DNA of 64,000 bases. Origin: Aegilops tauschii subsp. strangulata. Taxonomy: Eukaryota; Streptophyta; Magnoliopsida; Poales; Poaceae. The position numbers and the translations under genes are program-made. Shown in pieces: positions 20,620 through 32,109 of this stretch. The stretch is taken from assembly GCF_002575655.3 (NCBI RefSeq), contig NC_053037.3:448539793-448603792 (forward strand), given 5' to 3'. Below the pieces are notes generated by a model. The model did not search any database. It saw nothing but the letters and a program-made list of their open reading frames with translations, and was not told where the DNA came from. Numbering within the stretch: the first letter of the stretch is position 1; each line of letters opens with the position of its first letter.

Positions 20620-23600
20620 TGACGCCCCCGATTTAATCGTACACTAATCATGCACGCAAACGTGTACGATCAAGATCAGGGACTCACGGGAAGATATCAC
20701 AACACAACTCTAAAACATAAATAAGTCATACAAGCATCATAATACAAGCCAGGGGCCTCGAGGGCTCGAATACAAGTGCTCGATCATAGATGAGTCAGCG
20801 GAAGCAACAATATCTGAGTACAGACATAAGTTAAACAAGTATGCCTTAAGAAGGCTAGCACAAAAGTAGCAACGATCGAAAAGGCAAAGCCTCCTGCCTG
20901 GGACCTCCTAACTACTCCTCGAAGCCGAACTCCATGTAGAATCATCCTCGGGATCTCTAGCTCCTGGACTCCAGCATCTGGTTGCGACAACCAGGTATAG
21001 AAAGGGGAAAAGAGGGAGAAAAGCAACCGTGAGTACTCATCCAAAGTACTCGCAAGCAAGGAGTTACACTACATATGCATGGGTATATGTGTAAATGGCC
21101 ATATCGGTGGACTGAACTGCAGAATGCCAGAATAAGAGGGGGATAGCTAATCCTGTCGAAGACTACGCTTCTGGCCACCTCCATCTTGCAGCATGTAGAA
21201 GAGAGTAGATGGTAAGTTCACCAAGTAGCATCGCATAGCATAATACTACCCGGCGATCCCCTCCTCGTCGCCCTGTTAGAGAGCGATCACCAGGTTGTAT
21301 CTGGCATTTGTAAGGGTGTGTTTTATTAAGTATCCGGTTCTAGTTGTCATAAGGTCAAGGTACAACTCCGGGTCATCCTTTTACCGAGGGACACGGCTAT
21401 TCGAATAGATAAAATTCCCTGCAGGGGTGCACCACATAACCCAACACGCTCGATCCCATTTGGCCGGACACAGTTTCCTGGGTCATGCCCGGCCTCGGGA
21501 GATCAACATGTCACAGCCCCACCTAGGCACAACAGAGAGGTCAGCACGCCGGTCTAAATCCTATGGTGCAGGGGTCTGGGCCCATCGTCCATTGCACACC
21601 TGCATGTTGCGAGGGCGGCCGGAAGCAGACCTAGCCTAGCAGGCGTTCCAGTCCAATCCGGTGTGCGCCGCTCCGTCGCTGACGTCACGAAGGCTTAGGC
21701 TGATACCGCGACGTCGGGTGCCCATAACTGTTCCCGCGTAGTTGGTTAGTGCGTATAGGCCAGTGGCCAGACTCAGATCAAATACCAAGATCTCGTTAAG
21801 CGTGTTATTTTTAAGTATCCGCGGACGCCGACCAGGGCCAGGCCCACCTCTCTCCTAGGTGGTCTCAACCTGCCCTGTCGCTCCGCCACAAAGTAACAGT
21901 CGGGGGCCGTCAGGAATCCAGGCCCACCTCTACCGGGATGGAGCCACCTGTCCTTTCAGCCCCCCTCATCAGAATCACTTGCGGGTACTCAACGAGCTGA
22001 CCCGACTTTAGTCACCACATGTGTCATGTATATAAAGTATATAATATATACCCGTGATCACCTCCCTAGTGATCACGGCCCGATAGTATAGCATGGCAGA
22101 CGGACAAGAGTGTAGGGCCACTGATGGAACACTAGCATCCTATTCTAAGCAGTAGGATAGCAGGTAAGGGTAACAACTGTAGCAACAATGACAGGCTATG
22201 CAGCAGAATAGGATTAACCGAAAGCAGTAACATGCTACACTACTCTAATGCAAGCTGTATAGAGATGAATAGGCGGTATCTGGTGATCAAGGGGGGGGCT
22301 TTCCTGGTTGCTCTGGCAAGAAGGAGGGGTCGTCAACAGCGTAGTCGGTTGGGCACCAGCAGCGGCGTCGGTCTCGTAGTCTACCGGAGAAGAGGGGGAA
22401 GAAACAATAAATGTAATGCAAACATAAGCATGACGATGGAAGACATGTCAATGCGCGGTGCTAGCTGTGCCCTAACACGGTAGGAGATGGTACCGGGAAA
22501 GGGGGGAAACATCCGGGAAAGTATTCCCGGTGTTTCGCGTTTTCGGACAAACGAACCGGAGGGGAAAGTTGCGTGTTTTCTATGCTAGGGATGTGTGGTG
22601 GGCGAACGGGCTGCGTATCCGGATTCGTCTCGTCGTTCTGAGCAACTTTCATGTACAAAGTATTTCCATCCGACTTACGGCTTATTTTATATGATTTTTT
22701 AAAATTTATAACATTCTAGAATTTATTTTAATTCGAAAACATTTACAGTGTCATCATGACGTCAGCGGTCAAAGTTGACCATTGACCAGTCAACTGACTG
22801 AAGGGTCCCATTTGTCATTGCCTCCACACTAATTAAGGAGTTAATCACTATAATTGGGCAGGTTAATTAGGTTAGGTTAATTAACCTAAACTAGTTAAGT
22901 TAATTAATTTAATTAATTAATATAATTCTTCATTATATTTTTTATCTCATTTTTTTGTTTATGGGGGAGGGCCCCACTGTCATTTGCTAGCAGTTAACCT
23001 ACTAATAATTAACCCCTAAGCTAATTTGCACGGCTGGCCGGTGGTGGCTGTGCCTACACACGCACACCACATGTGCTTGACCATGGCCACGTCCATGGCC
23101 GTTAGCAGCAACAAGCACCGGCTGGAGCAGCAACTAACAGTGGCAGCTGGAGGAATTAGCAGCAGCATCTAGGAGCAGCCGTAGTCTAGCTAGAGCAGCA
23201 GCGGAGGCTACGCAGAAGAGTAGCAGTAAGCAGCAGCTAGCACCGCCGCAAGCCGTAGCAGTACAGCGCCGCAGCAGCACCAGCATGGCAGGGCGCGGCC
23301 GACATGTGGGCGAGGCGGAGGCGGGCGCGCGCGGGGTGGCCAAGGGCACGGCGGGAGCGCGGGCAAGGCTAGGCGGGCGCGGCCAGGAGCAGCAGCAGTA
23401 GGCACACACGTATGTACGCATACGCGCGAGCTCGGATGAGCTCGGGACAGAGGCTATGGCAACGAATAGAAGGGGCAAGCAGGGGAAATAGAGGAGGAGC
23501 TCACTACGGTGTTGTAGGGACATGCAACGGGCTCGGGGAGGCTCCAGTGGCGGCGAATCGAAGGTGGCGACCAGCGATGTAGAAGGCTGAAGACGGGGCT

Positions 23601-24454
23601 GGATCCGGAGATGGACGGGGGCCAGCTTGTTCCAGTGGGCGAGGAAGATGAAGAAGACGCCGACGGAGCTTCTGGACACGTCGGTAGGCTGCGGGGTAGA
23701 CGGTCGCTGCGGAGGAGTGCGACGAACGGCGACAGAGACGCTTAGGATGGTGGGGAGAGAGAGCGATGCGAGACGGGGAAAAGACAGAGGGGGCTAGGGT
23801 TTCGGGGAGGGAGAGGGAGCGGCCGGGGTCGCTCTTATCCCCTCGCGTCTCGGCCGTGTGCGGCGCCAGGTGCCCGCGGCCATGGCACCCCGGCCTTCTC
23901 CTGTAGCGAGGAGGAGGAAAGGCTGGGGGCGGTTGGGCTGGGCCGCACTGTGTGCGCCTAGAGCCCAGTCTAACACTGCGCCCGGTTCTTTTTCTTTTTC
24001 TTTTTCTCTTTTTTATATTTTCGGTTTCCTAAATTTTGTTACTGTTTTATGTTAAGTTGAGCTCCAAATGGATTTTGTAAAATACGAAACTTGTCATATT
24101 ACTACTATGCAATATTTTTGAATGCCACAAAAAGTTTGAGGGTTATCTGAATTCATTTGAATTTGGTTAAATATAATAACTGAGTTAAAAGTTGCTATTT
24201 TGGTCCTGTTTTAAAAAGGTTATAGGCATTTCACTAGTTCAAATAATTATTGGTTTCACCATGAAAATTACATTGTAATTAATTGAAAAACTATGAACAC
24301 TTTAGGTTCCATGTCGGCAGAAATAATAATTTGACTTGCGTTTTGAAATTGAATTTGAACTTAGTTTGTAACAAATGAGGTTTAGTAAAATTTTAATTAT
24401 GATGACCTGGCATCATTAACAGGGATTTACTGTAGCTTAACTATCGGGGTTGCA
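20620..24454 (-). repeat. Solo LTR, 3.8 kb, nested in the CACTA element
   Basis: The plus-strand boundaries are TGACGCCCCCGATTTAATCG and TATCGGGGTTGCA, a TG...CA pair. The flanking sequence of the CACTA (TTCTTGCACAC on the left, CACACACTGGCCGCTG on the right) reads through once the LTR is removed. The target duplication is imperfect (CACTA versus CACAC), so the exact outer bases could be off by a few. No internal retroelement sequence adjoins it, hence a solo LTR. The inverted content shares blocks with the LTRs of the 12-kb element, for example ATTCGAATAGCCGTGTCC (reverse strand near 21,390). ORFs here (23,134-23,679 minus and others) are not credible genes. An AATTAA-rich stretch lies at 22,840-22,925. 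Confidence 0.7.
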
Positions 24455-24589
24455 CACACACTGGCCGCTGTACATACGTGTACATGCTACGTGCGCGCCT
24501 CTACTACGACACGTTCGCGCCTCTACATCGACCAGTATGTACGTACACGTTCGCGACCAGAATGACAACGCTACGTACGCTTCGACCAG

Positions 24590-25985
24590 GTGGGTCCCGA
24601 CTGTCAGGCACTTCCTTGTGTGCGAAGATGTAGCTGGTGGGTCCCAGCAGTCAGGGGGCGAATCATTTTTTTTTGCCCGGACGCACTTCCTTGCATGCGA
24701 AGATGTAGCTGGTGGGTCCCAGCAGTCAGGGGGAAACATTTTTTTCGCGAAATATGGTGGCCCGTCTGGTGGGTCCCTGTGGTCAGGTGGAGGAATAATT
24801 ATTTTGCGCGTAATAAGGAGGCACTTCCTTGCTGCGGCCGTGGACCCAGCTGTCAGCCTCTCCACGTACAGTCCACGTCCAATGGAAGCCGTTCCTTGAC
24901 CACGTTGACCATGCCGCACCGAGAGCACCAGGGCGGTGGACGACGACGAGGCATAGGAAGGGGACGACGCGGAGCCGGGAAGACGCGGCAGTGGAAGCCC
25001 GCGCGGAGAGGAGTACGAGGGTTCACTGGTTCGGCTGCGGTGTGAGGCTGCCATCGCCGCAGGGCCTGGCCAGCGGTGGGAATAGTAGGGGGCGGTGAGG
25101 CCTCCATGGCAGCATAGCCGGCCACGGGAGGCAGGAGTGTGCGGCACGACCGGCGCTACTTTGGGCGGCTGGAGCAAGAAGACCAGAGGTTGAAGAAGCA
25201 CTACGGCCGTTGGACGGACATCGTACGGTCACTTGAGCTAGAATCGTTCATATTGACTAAGTTGACAAAGCACTCCATCCCCGTCAACTTAGTAGGCCCA
25301 CAAGTCAGCCTCCCACCAAGGTGGGTCCCAACTAGCAGGGGGAGTATTCATTTTTTCTACGTAATAAGGAGGCACCTCCGGTGAGTCCGAGCTGATAGCG
25401 GGGGGAATGTTTTTTTCGCGAAATACGTTCGCCCGTCCGGTGGGTCCCAGTAGTCAGGGGGAAACGTTTTTTCGCCAAATACGATGGCCTGTTTGGTGGG
25501 TCCCTGCTGTCAGGTGGAGGAATAATTATTTTCCGCGTAATAAGGAGGCACTTCCTTGCGGCTGCCGTGGACCCAGCTGTCAGCCTCTCCACGTACAGTA
25601 CTCTTCCGATGGAAGTCGTTCCTTGACCACGTTGACCACGCCACGCCGAGAGCACCAGGGCGGTGGACGATGGCGAGGCCTAGGAAGGGAATGACACGGA
25701 GGCAGGGAAGACTCGGCAGTTGTTTCCCACGCGGAGGGGAGTACGACTGTATGAGGGTTTACTGGTTCGTTTGCCGTCGCCGGAGAATAAAAACAGGTGT
25801 GGGTGAGTAGAGGGATGGCTAGGCCAGCGATGGGAGTACGGTGGGGCGGTGAGGCCTGCGCAGCAGCACAGCCGGCCGCGGGGAGGAGGGAGCAGGCAGT
25901 CCCGCCGGCGCTTGTTTGAGTGGCTAGAGCAGGAAGAGCAGAGATTGAAGAAGCACGACGGTAGTTGGATGGACATCCAACAGTC
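24590..25985 (+). repeat. CACTA internal repeat blocks A and B
   Basis: A block starting CCGTGGACCCAGCTGTCAGC recurs at 24,838, 25,565 and 26,507. Between and after the blocks, a shorter motif like GGTGGGTCCCAGCAGTCAGG is repeated at roughly 58-base spacing (24,590, 24,640, 24,711, 24,769, then 25,320-25,500). The ORFs 24,437-25,201 minus and 25,580-25,987 minus are similar to each other only because they lie in the repeated blocks. Confidence 0.8.
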
Positions 25986-26506
25986 ACTGCCTGTGCGTCA
26001 ACCTTTTTTTTAGGAAAGCCTCAAATCTATGGAAAACAGCATATAGCCCATCTGCCATTATTTCTAATAATTTATAGCCGATTTGCTAATTCTTAAGGTT
26101 TTTTTTGGATCCCATATTCTTTTTGTTAGCATTACAGCCCATATTGTGGCCACGGTTAAAAAATTATAGAAAATTTTGCATATTTCGGTGCGGTCCGAAC
26201 TGTTTTTAATCCCGAAATTTCGAGTCACATTCAAACTGATTTTAAAAATAAATGTATATCAATATAAAATCCAACAAATTGTCCACGCATAAAAATTAAT
26301 GCAATCTAAAATCTCGAAATGAAAAAAATAAATTTGAAACTAATTGCCAGTTCGATGTGTTTTAAAAATGTACAGCCCATTTCTCATTACTGATAGGCCA
26401 TTTTTTCGGCCAGCCGAATGAAGCTACCCTCGTCTTGAAACATTTGCATCCCAACAGGCCTGACAAAGCGACTTACTTGGCAAATCACAAAAAAACTGGG
26501 TTCTGG
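25986..26506. other. AT-rich spacer between CACTA repeat blocks, no gene seen
   Basis: AT-rich sequence with poly-T runs and short, closed reading frames. Recurrent AGCCCAT-type words occur near 26,045, 26,125 and 26,375. It interrupts the series of repeat blocks and may be an older insertion. Confidence 0.4.
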
Positions 26507-27190
26507 CCGTGGACCCAGCTGTCAGCCTCTCCACGTACAGTACTCTTCCGATAGAAGTCGGTCGTTGACCACTTTGACCACGCTGCGCCGAGAGCACCAA
26601 GGCGGTGGACGACGGCGAGGCCTAGGAAGGGGACGATGCGGAGCCGGGGAAGACCCGGCCGTGGATGCCCACGCGGAGAGGAGTACGAGGGTTCACTGGT
26701 TCGACTGCGGTGTGAGGCTGCCGTCGCCGTAGAATAACAGGGGGTGTGGGTGAGTAGAGGGATGGCCTGGCGAGCGGTGGGAGTAGTAGGGGGCGGTGAG
26801 GCCTCCGCGGCATCACAACCGGCCACGGGAGGCAGGAGCACGCGGCACGACCGGCGCTGGTTTTGGCGGCTGGAGCAAGAAGACCAGAGGTTGAAGAAGC
26901 ACTACTGTCGTTGGATGAACATCGTACGGTAACTGGAGCTAGAATCGTTCATATTGACTAAGTTGACAAAGCCCTCCGTCCCCATCAACTTGGTAGGCCC
27001 AGAAGTCAGCCTCCCACGATGCTGGGTTCCAGCTGGCAGGGGGAGTATTCATTTTTTTGTGCGTAATAAGGAGGCACTTCCTTGCGTGCGAAGATAGCTG
27101 GTGGGTCCGACCTGTCAGCGGGGGGCACGTTTTTTTGCGAAATACAGAGACCCTTCCGGTGGGTCCCAGATGTCAGGTGGAGGAATCAAA
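26507..27190 (+). repeat. CACTA internal repeat block C
   Basis: Third copy of the CCGTGGACCCAGC block, followed by the GGTGGGTCC motif at about 27,015, 27,100 and 27,160. The C copy is most like A in its GAGAGGAGTACGAGGGTTCA and GACCAGAGGTTGAAGAAGC segments. Confidence 0.8.
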
Positions 27191-27335
27191 GACTTGAGAA
27201 GGCGTACAGAACAAGCTAGTGTACCAGTAAAGAGACGTTGCTGAGTTTTTGAAAAAAGAGAGACGTGCTCCTGTAGCTGGTTCGAATCCAAACCTAGACT
27301 ATTACTATATATGGTGATATGCTACTCTGCAAGTA

Positions 27336-28097
27336 ATGAAACTGACATATCCAACGTTCGCTTCTCCTCTTCTCTACTTACTCTGCCTAGCATCAGAAGC
27401 TCTGGCCGTAGCAACCATGTCCGCTGTCTGCTCGTCCACCTGCTCTTCAGCAGGCACCAACCAAATATGCGCTAAGTCGCCACCCGTACCATCGCCTGTG
27501 GGTCTCATCACACCCCCGCCGGCACGCACACCGCAGCCGGTTGCTCATCGCAACCCGCTGCCATTGGTGTGGTGCCACTGCTCCAAATCACGCAGAGTCA
27601 TCCGTCGCGTCTCAACTACAATCCTCAACCCTGGCCGAGTCTTCTACAAATGCCCGAATCATGGGGTAATAATATGTTTAAGTGTTGTTCTGCTGCTTTT
27701 AGTTGGTGATTTTTTTAATAGTTTGGTTGATGATCTTCCAATTTGGTTCGTGCAGAAAAAGGAAGATTCGTGTGATTTGTATTTCTGGGAAGTTGCTGAT
27801 GTGGGGGAGTGCAACTACGCTGATTATTTGGTTAGCCGAGGAATCCCAATACCAGCAGGTTGGGGTGTTGGACAAGTAACTGAACGAACGGCAGAAGAGG
27901 AAGATGCAGAGCAGAAGGTTAAAGATGCAGTTCCTCTGATCATGGCCAAGCAACAGCTGTTGAACGGCCTTGACAGCAATGAGGAGATGAAAGAGCTTGC
28001 GAAGATAATGGGCAAAATCGATGTGCTCTGTAGGATGATTGTCTCTTTATTTGCAGTGTATGTAGCACTCGTGATGTATTCAGTGGCTATGACATGA
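27336..28097 (+). CDS. GRF-type zinc-finger protein, two exons, 223 aa
   Basis: Exons are 27,336-27,665 and 27,756-28,097, with a 90-base GT-AG intron. The unspliced frame also stays open, but splicing restores the zinc finger. Residues 79-119 read WCHCSKSRRVIRRVSTTILN, PGRVFYKCPNHG and, across the junction, KKEDSCDLYFWE. This is the GRF finger: candidate ligands C80, C82, C106 and C116, with the NPGRVFYKCP core. A proline-rich stretch precedes it. After it come an acidic, lysine-rich helix that could form a coiled coil (about 160-200) and a C-terminal hydrophobic segment (about 200-220) that looks like a membrane anchor. GRF fingers bind nucleic acid. It lies inside the CACTA element and converges on the TNP2 pseudogene, 508 bases away. 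It may be transposon cargo or a second element protein. The start could instead be the ATG at residue 28. Confidence 0.7.
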   Translation: MKLTYPTFASPLLYLLCLASEALAVATMSAVCSSTCSSAGTNQICAKSPPVPSPVGLITPPPARTPQPVAHRNPLPLVWCHCSKSRRVIRRVSTTILNPGRVFYKCPNHGVIICLSVVLLLLVGDFFNSLVDDLPIWFVQKKEDSCDLYFWEVADVGECNYADYLVSRGIPIPAGWGVGQVTERTAEEEDAEQKVKDAVPLIMAKQQLLNGLDSNEEMKELAKIMGKIDVLCRMIVSLFAVYVALVMYSVAMT

Positions 28098-28604
28098 GCA
28101 CTTTGCTGAAACTAGTAATGAATGAAACCTGTGTAGCAGGCTGGGCGTAGTGTTGTGAACATCTAATGATTTCTATTAACGGAAATCAGAGGGTATCCCC
28201 TTTTGCTCATAAATAAATAAATAGCAGAGTCCCTTTTGGTAATAAATAAATAAATTAGCAGAGGACCTGTCGGGTCAGCTTTGTTCTTATTCGAAGACGT
28301 CGAGCAAATTGCAGTCCAACAGCAAACTATGTCATCAAATTCAAGTTTCACAGCCAAATATGAGTACAACTAAACAATGATGTCATCATGTTTTAGTCGT
28401 TATACAATCTACAAACACAAATCAGCATACATAACAAGTGATGTTCTCACCGGAAAATACTAAACAACATGTTCATCACGTTTCAGTTGTCATAGCAAAC
28501 ACAATTTCACATAGTAGATAAAAAACGTCTTCTGACAGGCAAATACGACAAAAGCAATGTAATCATCATCTGCAGAAGCAGCGTCAACATCTTCGCCATG
28601 TGTA

Positions 28605-31600
28605 TCAGTCTGAATCGTAATTCCCCATGGTGTCATCTTCTTCTTCGTCCTCAACGTCCTCGAACGTTGGCTTCTTCTTGATCAACTCTTGGATGTCCAC
28701 AGCACGGCTGGCAATCTTTTCGCCGGCGCCATTGACGTGATGGTTCTCAAAGACATTAGGAACATCTATGTTATCTTGTACATCAGGAGCAGTGTAAGCA
28801 TCATCTTGTTGTGCAACTTCATTAAACGAATTCCTCTGCTCAAACATTTGCACTACTCTCAAGTCATCGCTACGTGCAAATGTGTCTTCCAAGAAAAATA
28901 TCTGTGTTGCCTGATTTGCCAAAATAAAAGGCTCGTTGGTCTGGTACGCCGCCTTGACATTGATGGATTTGAAATAATCATCAGCTCTGGGTTTTGCGAT
29001 CCTGGAAAACAGGTTATACCAATGACAGCACAACAGAACCACACACCGATGATCCTCGAAACTGGAGATATACTGCAACTGAACAATGTCTGTTATGTTA
29101 GCATACATTTCAGTTATCTCTTTGTCATATGTATCCGTGCTCATGATGGCACTATTTTGTGTCTTCCTGTCTTCGTCTCGTGCAAGGGTGTTGTAGCGCA
29201 CATCTCCAACAACGCAAGATTCTTAATGTCTTACCTGATTATCAGGACCCATTGCTAGTGAGTAAAGGGCATCATCAACTGCCTGCCCATCCTCCCGCAT
29301 CTTCTTAACCTATGGTTAGAAAATAGACAAGCTGATCATCTTATGTACTCAATATATTAAAAAAACTGACAATGCAATTCAAAAGCTTACATGGCTCTTG
29401 AACCATTTCGCAAATCCTGCCATAACCAGTTTGTCAATGTTTCTTGCATTTTGTGGCAGTAACTCCTTTTTGTAGATGCTGCACAACATAGTGATCGCGT
29501 CAAACATCTAAATATATAAGAATGTGCTGCAAGTTTAGTAGATTACGATGTATAACCTGCAGTACTTAGCACTTACTTGATATAAGGTAGTATCTCAGGA
29601 CAGTTATTCAACACATACCAAACCATTTTGTCCAAATCTTTAGGTTTGTCCTCTTGTTGACTCTTCCCTGTAACTCGAACAGAATAATGGAAACATGGAG
29701 CCCGGGATTGTCGTCATCCACGTTTGTGCTAAGCTGATCAACTGTTTCAATGTATTTTGAGCAGAATGTCAACGCTTCTATAGCAATGTAGGCCTCTGCA
29801 ATGGAACCCTCGGGTCTAGCACTGTTCCTAACATAGCCCTTGAAAGTGCCTAGCCGCCTTTCAATAGGGTACATCCAGCCATACTATACTGGACCTCTAA
29901 ATAGTGCCTCATCAGGTAGATGAACAGCCAAATGCACCATCACATCAAAGAAGGCTGGAGGATATATCTTCTCAAGGTCGCATAGGATAGTTGGTATCTT
30001 GTCTCTAAGACGCTCCAAAGCATCTATCCTGATAGTTCTACTTAGATTTCCCTGAAGAATTGTCCCAACTCTGCAACTGCTCTGTATAAGTCAGGGCGGC
30101 CCAATCCTCTAAGGATAACAGGTAAAACCCTTTGAAGTAGGACGTGGCAGTCATGAGTTTTCAACCCTTGTACCTTATCTCCATCTCCACTGACTCTCCT
30201 TTCAGGGTTGGAAGCAAATCCATGTGGGAATCCCACACGTGATAGGACCTTGCAGAATTCTTTTCTTTTTACCTTGTCCAAGACGTACACAGCTGGTGCC
30301 ATATCCCGTGGTTTACCTTCATCTTGCACCTACAAATCCTTTCTGATACCCAAGTGTGTCAAATCAATCCTAGATTTTAAGGTATCTTTCGTCTTGCCTT
30401 CAATATTAAGAAGTGTGCCGATAATGCTGTCACATATATTTTTCTGGATGTGCATGACATCAAGATTATGCCGCAGATCAAAATCTTTCCAATACTCCAA
30501 GTCCCACAAAGTGGACCTGCGGGTAAACAATAATCTCTCTTCTACCCTGCCACGCTTCCATTTCCCGCTACCATTATCAGGATGGTTTCCTGGTGTAATA
30601 TGCCTGACCTTCTCTAATTCCACTTGCAACTCATCGGCGGTGAGCCTCTTTGGCGCATCACGGTTTTCATGCTTTGCATTGACCACATGTCTTTGGTATT
30701 TTCTAGGATGCGGCTTGTCCTTGGCAAGGAAACGACGGTGTCCAATGTAACAGATCTTGCTAAGTATTGCGTATGACAGCGGATTCCTGTCACAGCGAAC
30801 ACATGCATTGTAACCATGTGTCGTTCGCCCTGACATAGTGCCCAAAGCCGGATAATCATGGATGCACCAAATTATAACAGCACGCAGAAATAAATCAGCT
30901 GGTGGGCTGCTATATAGGTCTCGAGTGAGAACACCCCTCCATAGCTGTTGAAGTTCCTCCACAAGAGGCTCCATGAACAAATCAAAATCCTTTCCAGGAC
31001 TTTTTGGACCTGGGATGAGCAAGGCCATCATATAGTTTGATTCTTTGGTGCAGACATTTGGAGGCATGTTGTAAGGGATAACAAGCACTGGCCACATGCT
31101 ATATGTGGCGCTCTGGTGGCCAAATGGGTTAAATCCATCTGAAGCTAAGCCAAGTCTAATGTTTCTCGGGTCAGCAGCAAACGTTTCGTGCTTCTGATTG
31201 AAGCTTTTCCACTCACTACCATGAGATGGATGGCTCATTACATTCTGATCTCTGAAAACCTGGTTCCTAGAATGCCACAGTACATCCTCTCTTGTTTCAG
31301 CATAATGAAACAACTTCGGCAATCTTGGTGTAATTGGAAAATGTCTCAGAACATTATGAGGAATCCTCTTCACAGCATCGCCATCTTTCCATCTTGATGA
31401 TTTGCATTTCGGGCATTCACTTAAGTTGGCATAATCCTTCCGGAACAAAACACAATTATTCTTACAAACATGGATCATATCATATCCAATTCCAATTCTT
31501 CATTTTACTGTAGGTGTGTGGCAGCTCAGACGCATCTAGGAAAGCTTTGCGGAAAGCAGACAACATCGCATCGAATGATTTGTTGGTCATCCGCTCAGAT

Positions 31601-32109
31601 GTCTTCACCTGAAGAAAGGTGACCATAGCTGAGAATACTGACAGCTTATTTCCTGGGGTGACAGCCACGTTGCATTGTTCCAACATGCGGGCCCACCGTT
31701 TTTCTTCTGCAGGTGAAAGTTCACGGAATGCACGAGCATTTCGTAGCATTGTTTCAATGTTGGTCAAACTCACTGGCTCCGCCACCACCTCCTCCTCCTC
31801 CTCTTCCACCTGAGCATCAGGCAGATCAAGATGGTGATCTGCTGCTTCCACGTAGTCAATAACATTGACGTTCACAGCTTCACCATGATGAACCCACCTA
31901 GTATATGTGACCGACATCCCATACAAGTGTAGATGATTTTGCATAGTTGACTGGGGTCTTGTAACTGAATTCATACAAATGCTTCACGGGCAGAGCACAT
32001 CTGATTTCGGACCACCGTACTCAGCTCTGATAAAGTTCATGAAGTTTTCAACCCCCTCGACATATGTAGCGGAGAATCTTCGAGCAGAAGTTATCCAAGT
32101 CATGTCCAT
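28605..32109 (-). pseudogene. CACTA TNP2-type transposase, broken
   Basis: It starts at the ATG at 32,109 (MDMTWITSARRFSATYVEGV), a transposase-associated domain. A TGA at 31,986-31,984 replaces the second cysteine of the expected CPC..C motif. Reading resumes at once (31,974-31,480) to TRWVHHGEAVNVNV. A frame change near 31,490 leads to the TNP2 core (31,478-30,333): CKNNCVLFRKDYANLSECPK, LGLASDGFNPFGHQSATYSM, RTTHGYNACVRCDRNPLSYA and LDVMHIQKNICDSIIGTLLN. A TAG at 30,332-30,330 and a frame change near 30,055 precede a DUF4218-like part (HLPDEALFRGPV, stop, YGWMYPIERRLGTFKGYVRN). Introns near 29,200-29,600 precede a DUF4216-like C-terminus (29,201-28,605). TNP2 proteins cut CACTA ends. Five or more lesions make this copy inactive. 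Confidence 0.92.

Noticed and set aside
19685..20651. Several 100-220-residue ORFs on both strands
   Set aside because: Minisatellite DNA (GATGAACAG and 81-bp units) keeps many frames open; the translations are repeats of the DNA unit.
24437..25201. 254-residue minus-strand ORF
   Set aside because: It runs across internal CACTA repeats and is mirrored by similar readings at 25,580-25,987 and 26,485-26,841. No domain and no plausible start context.
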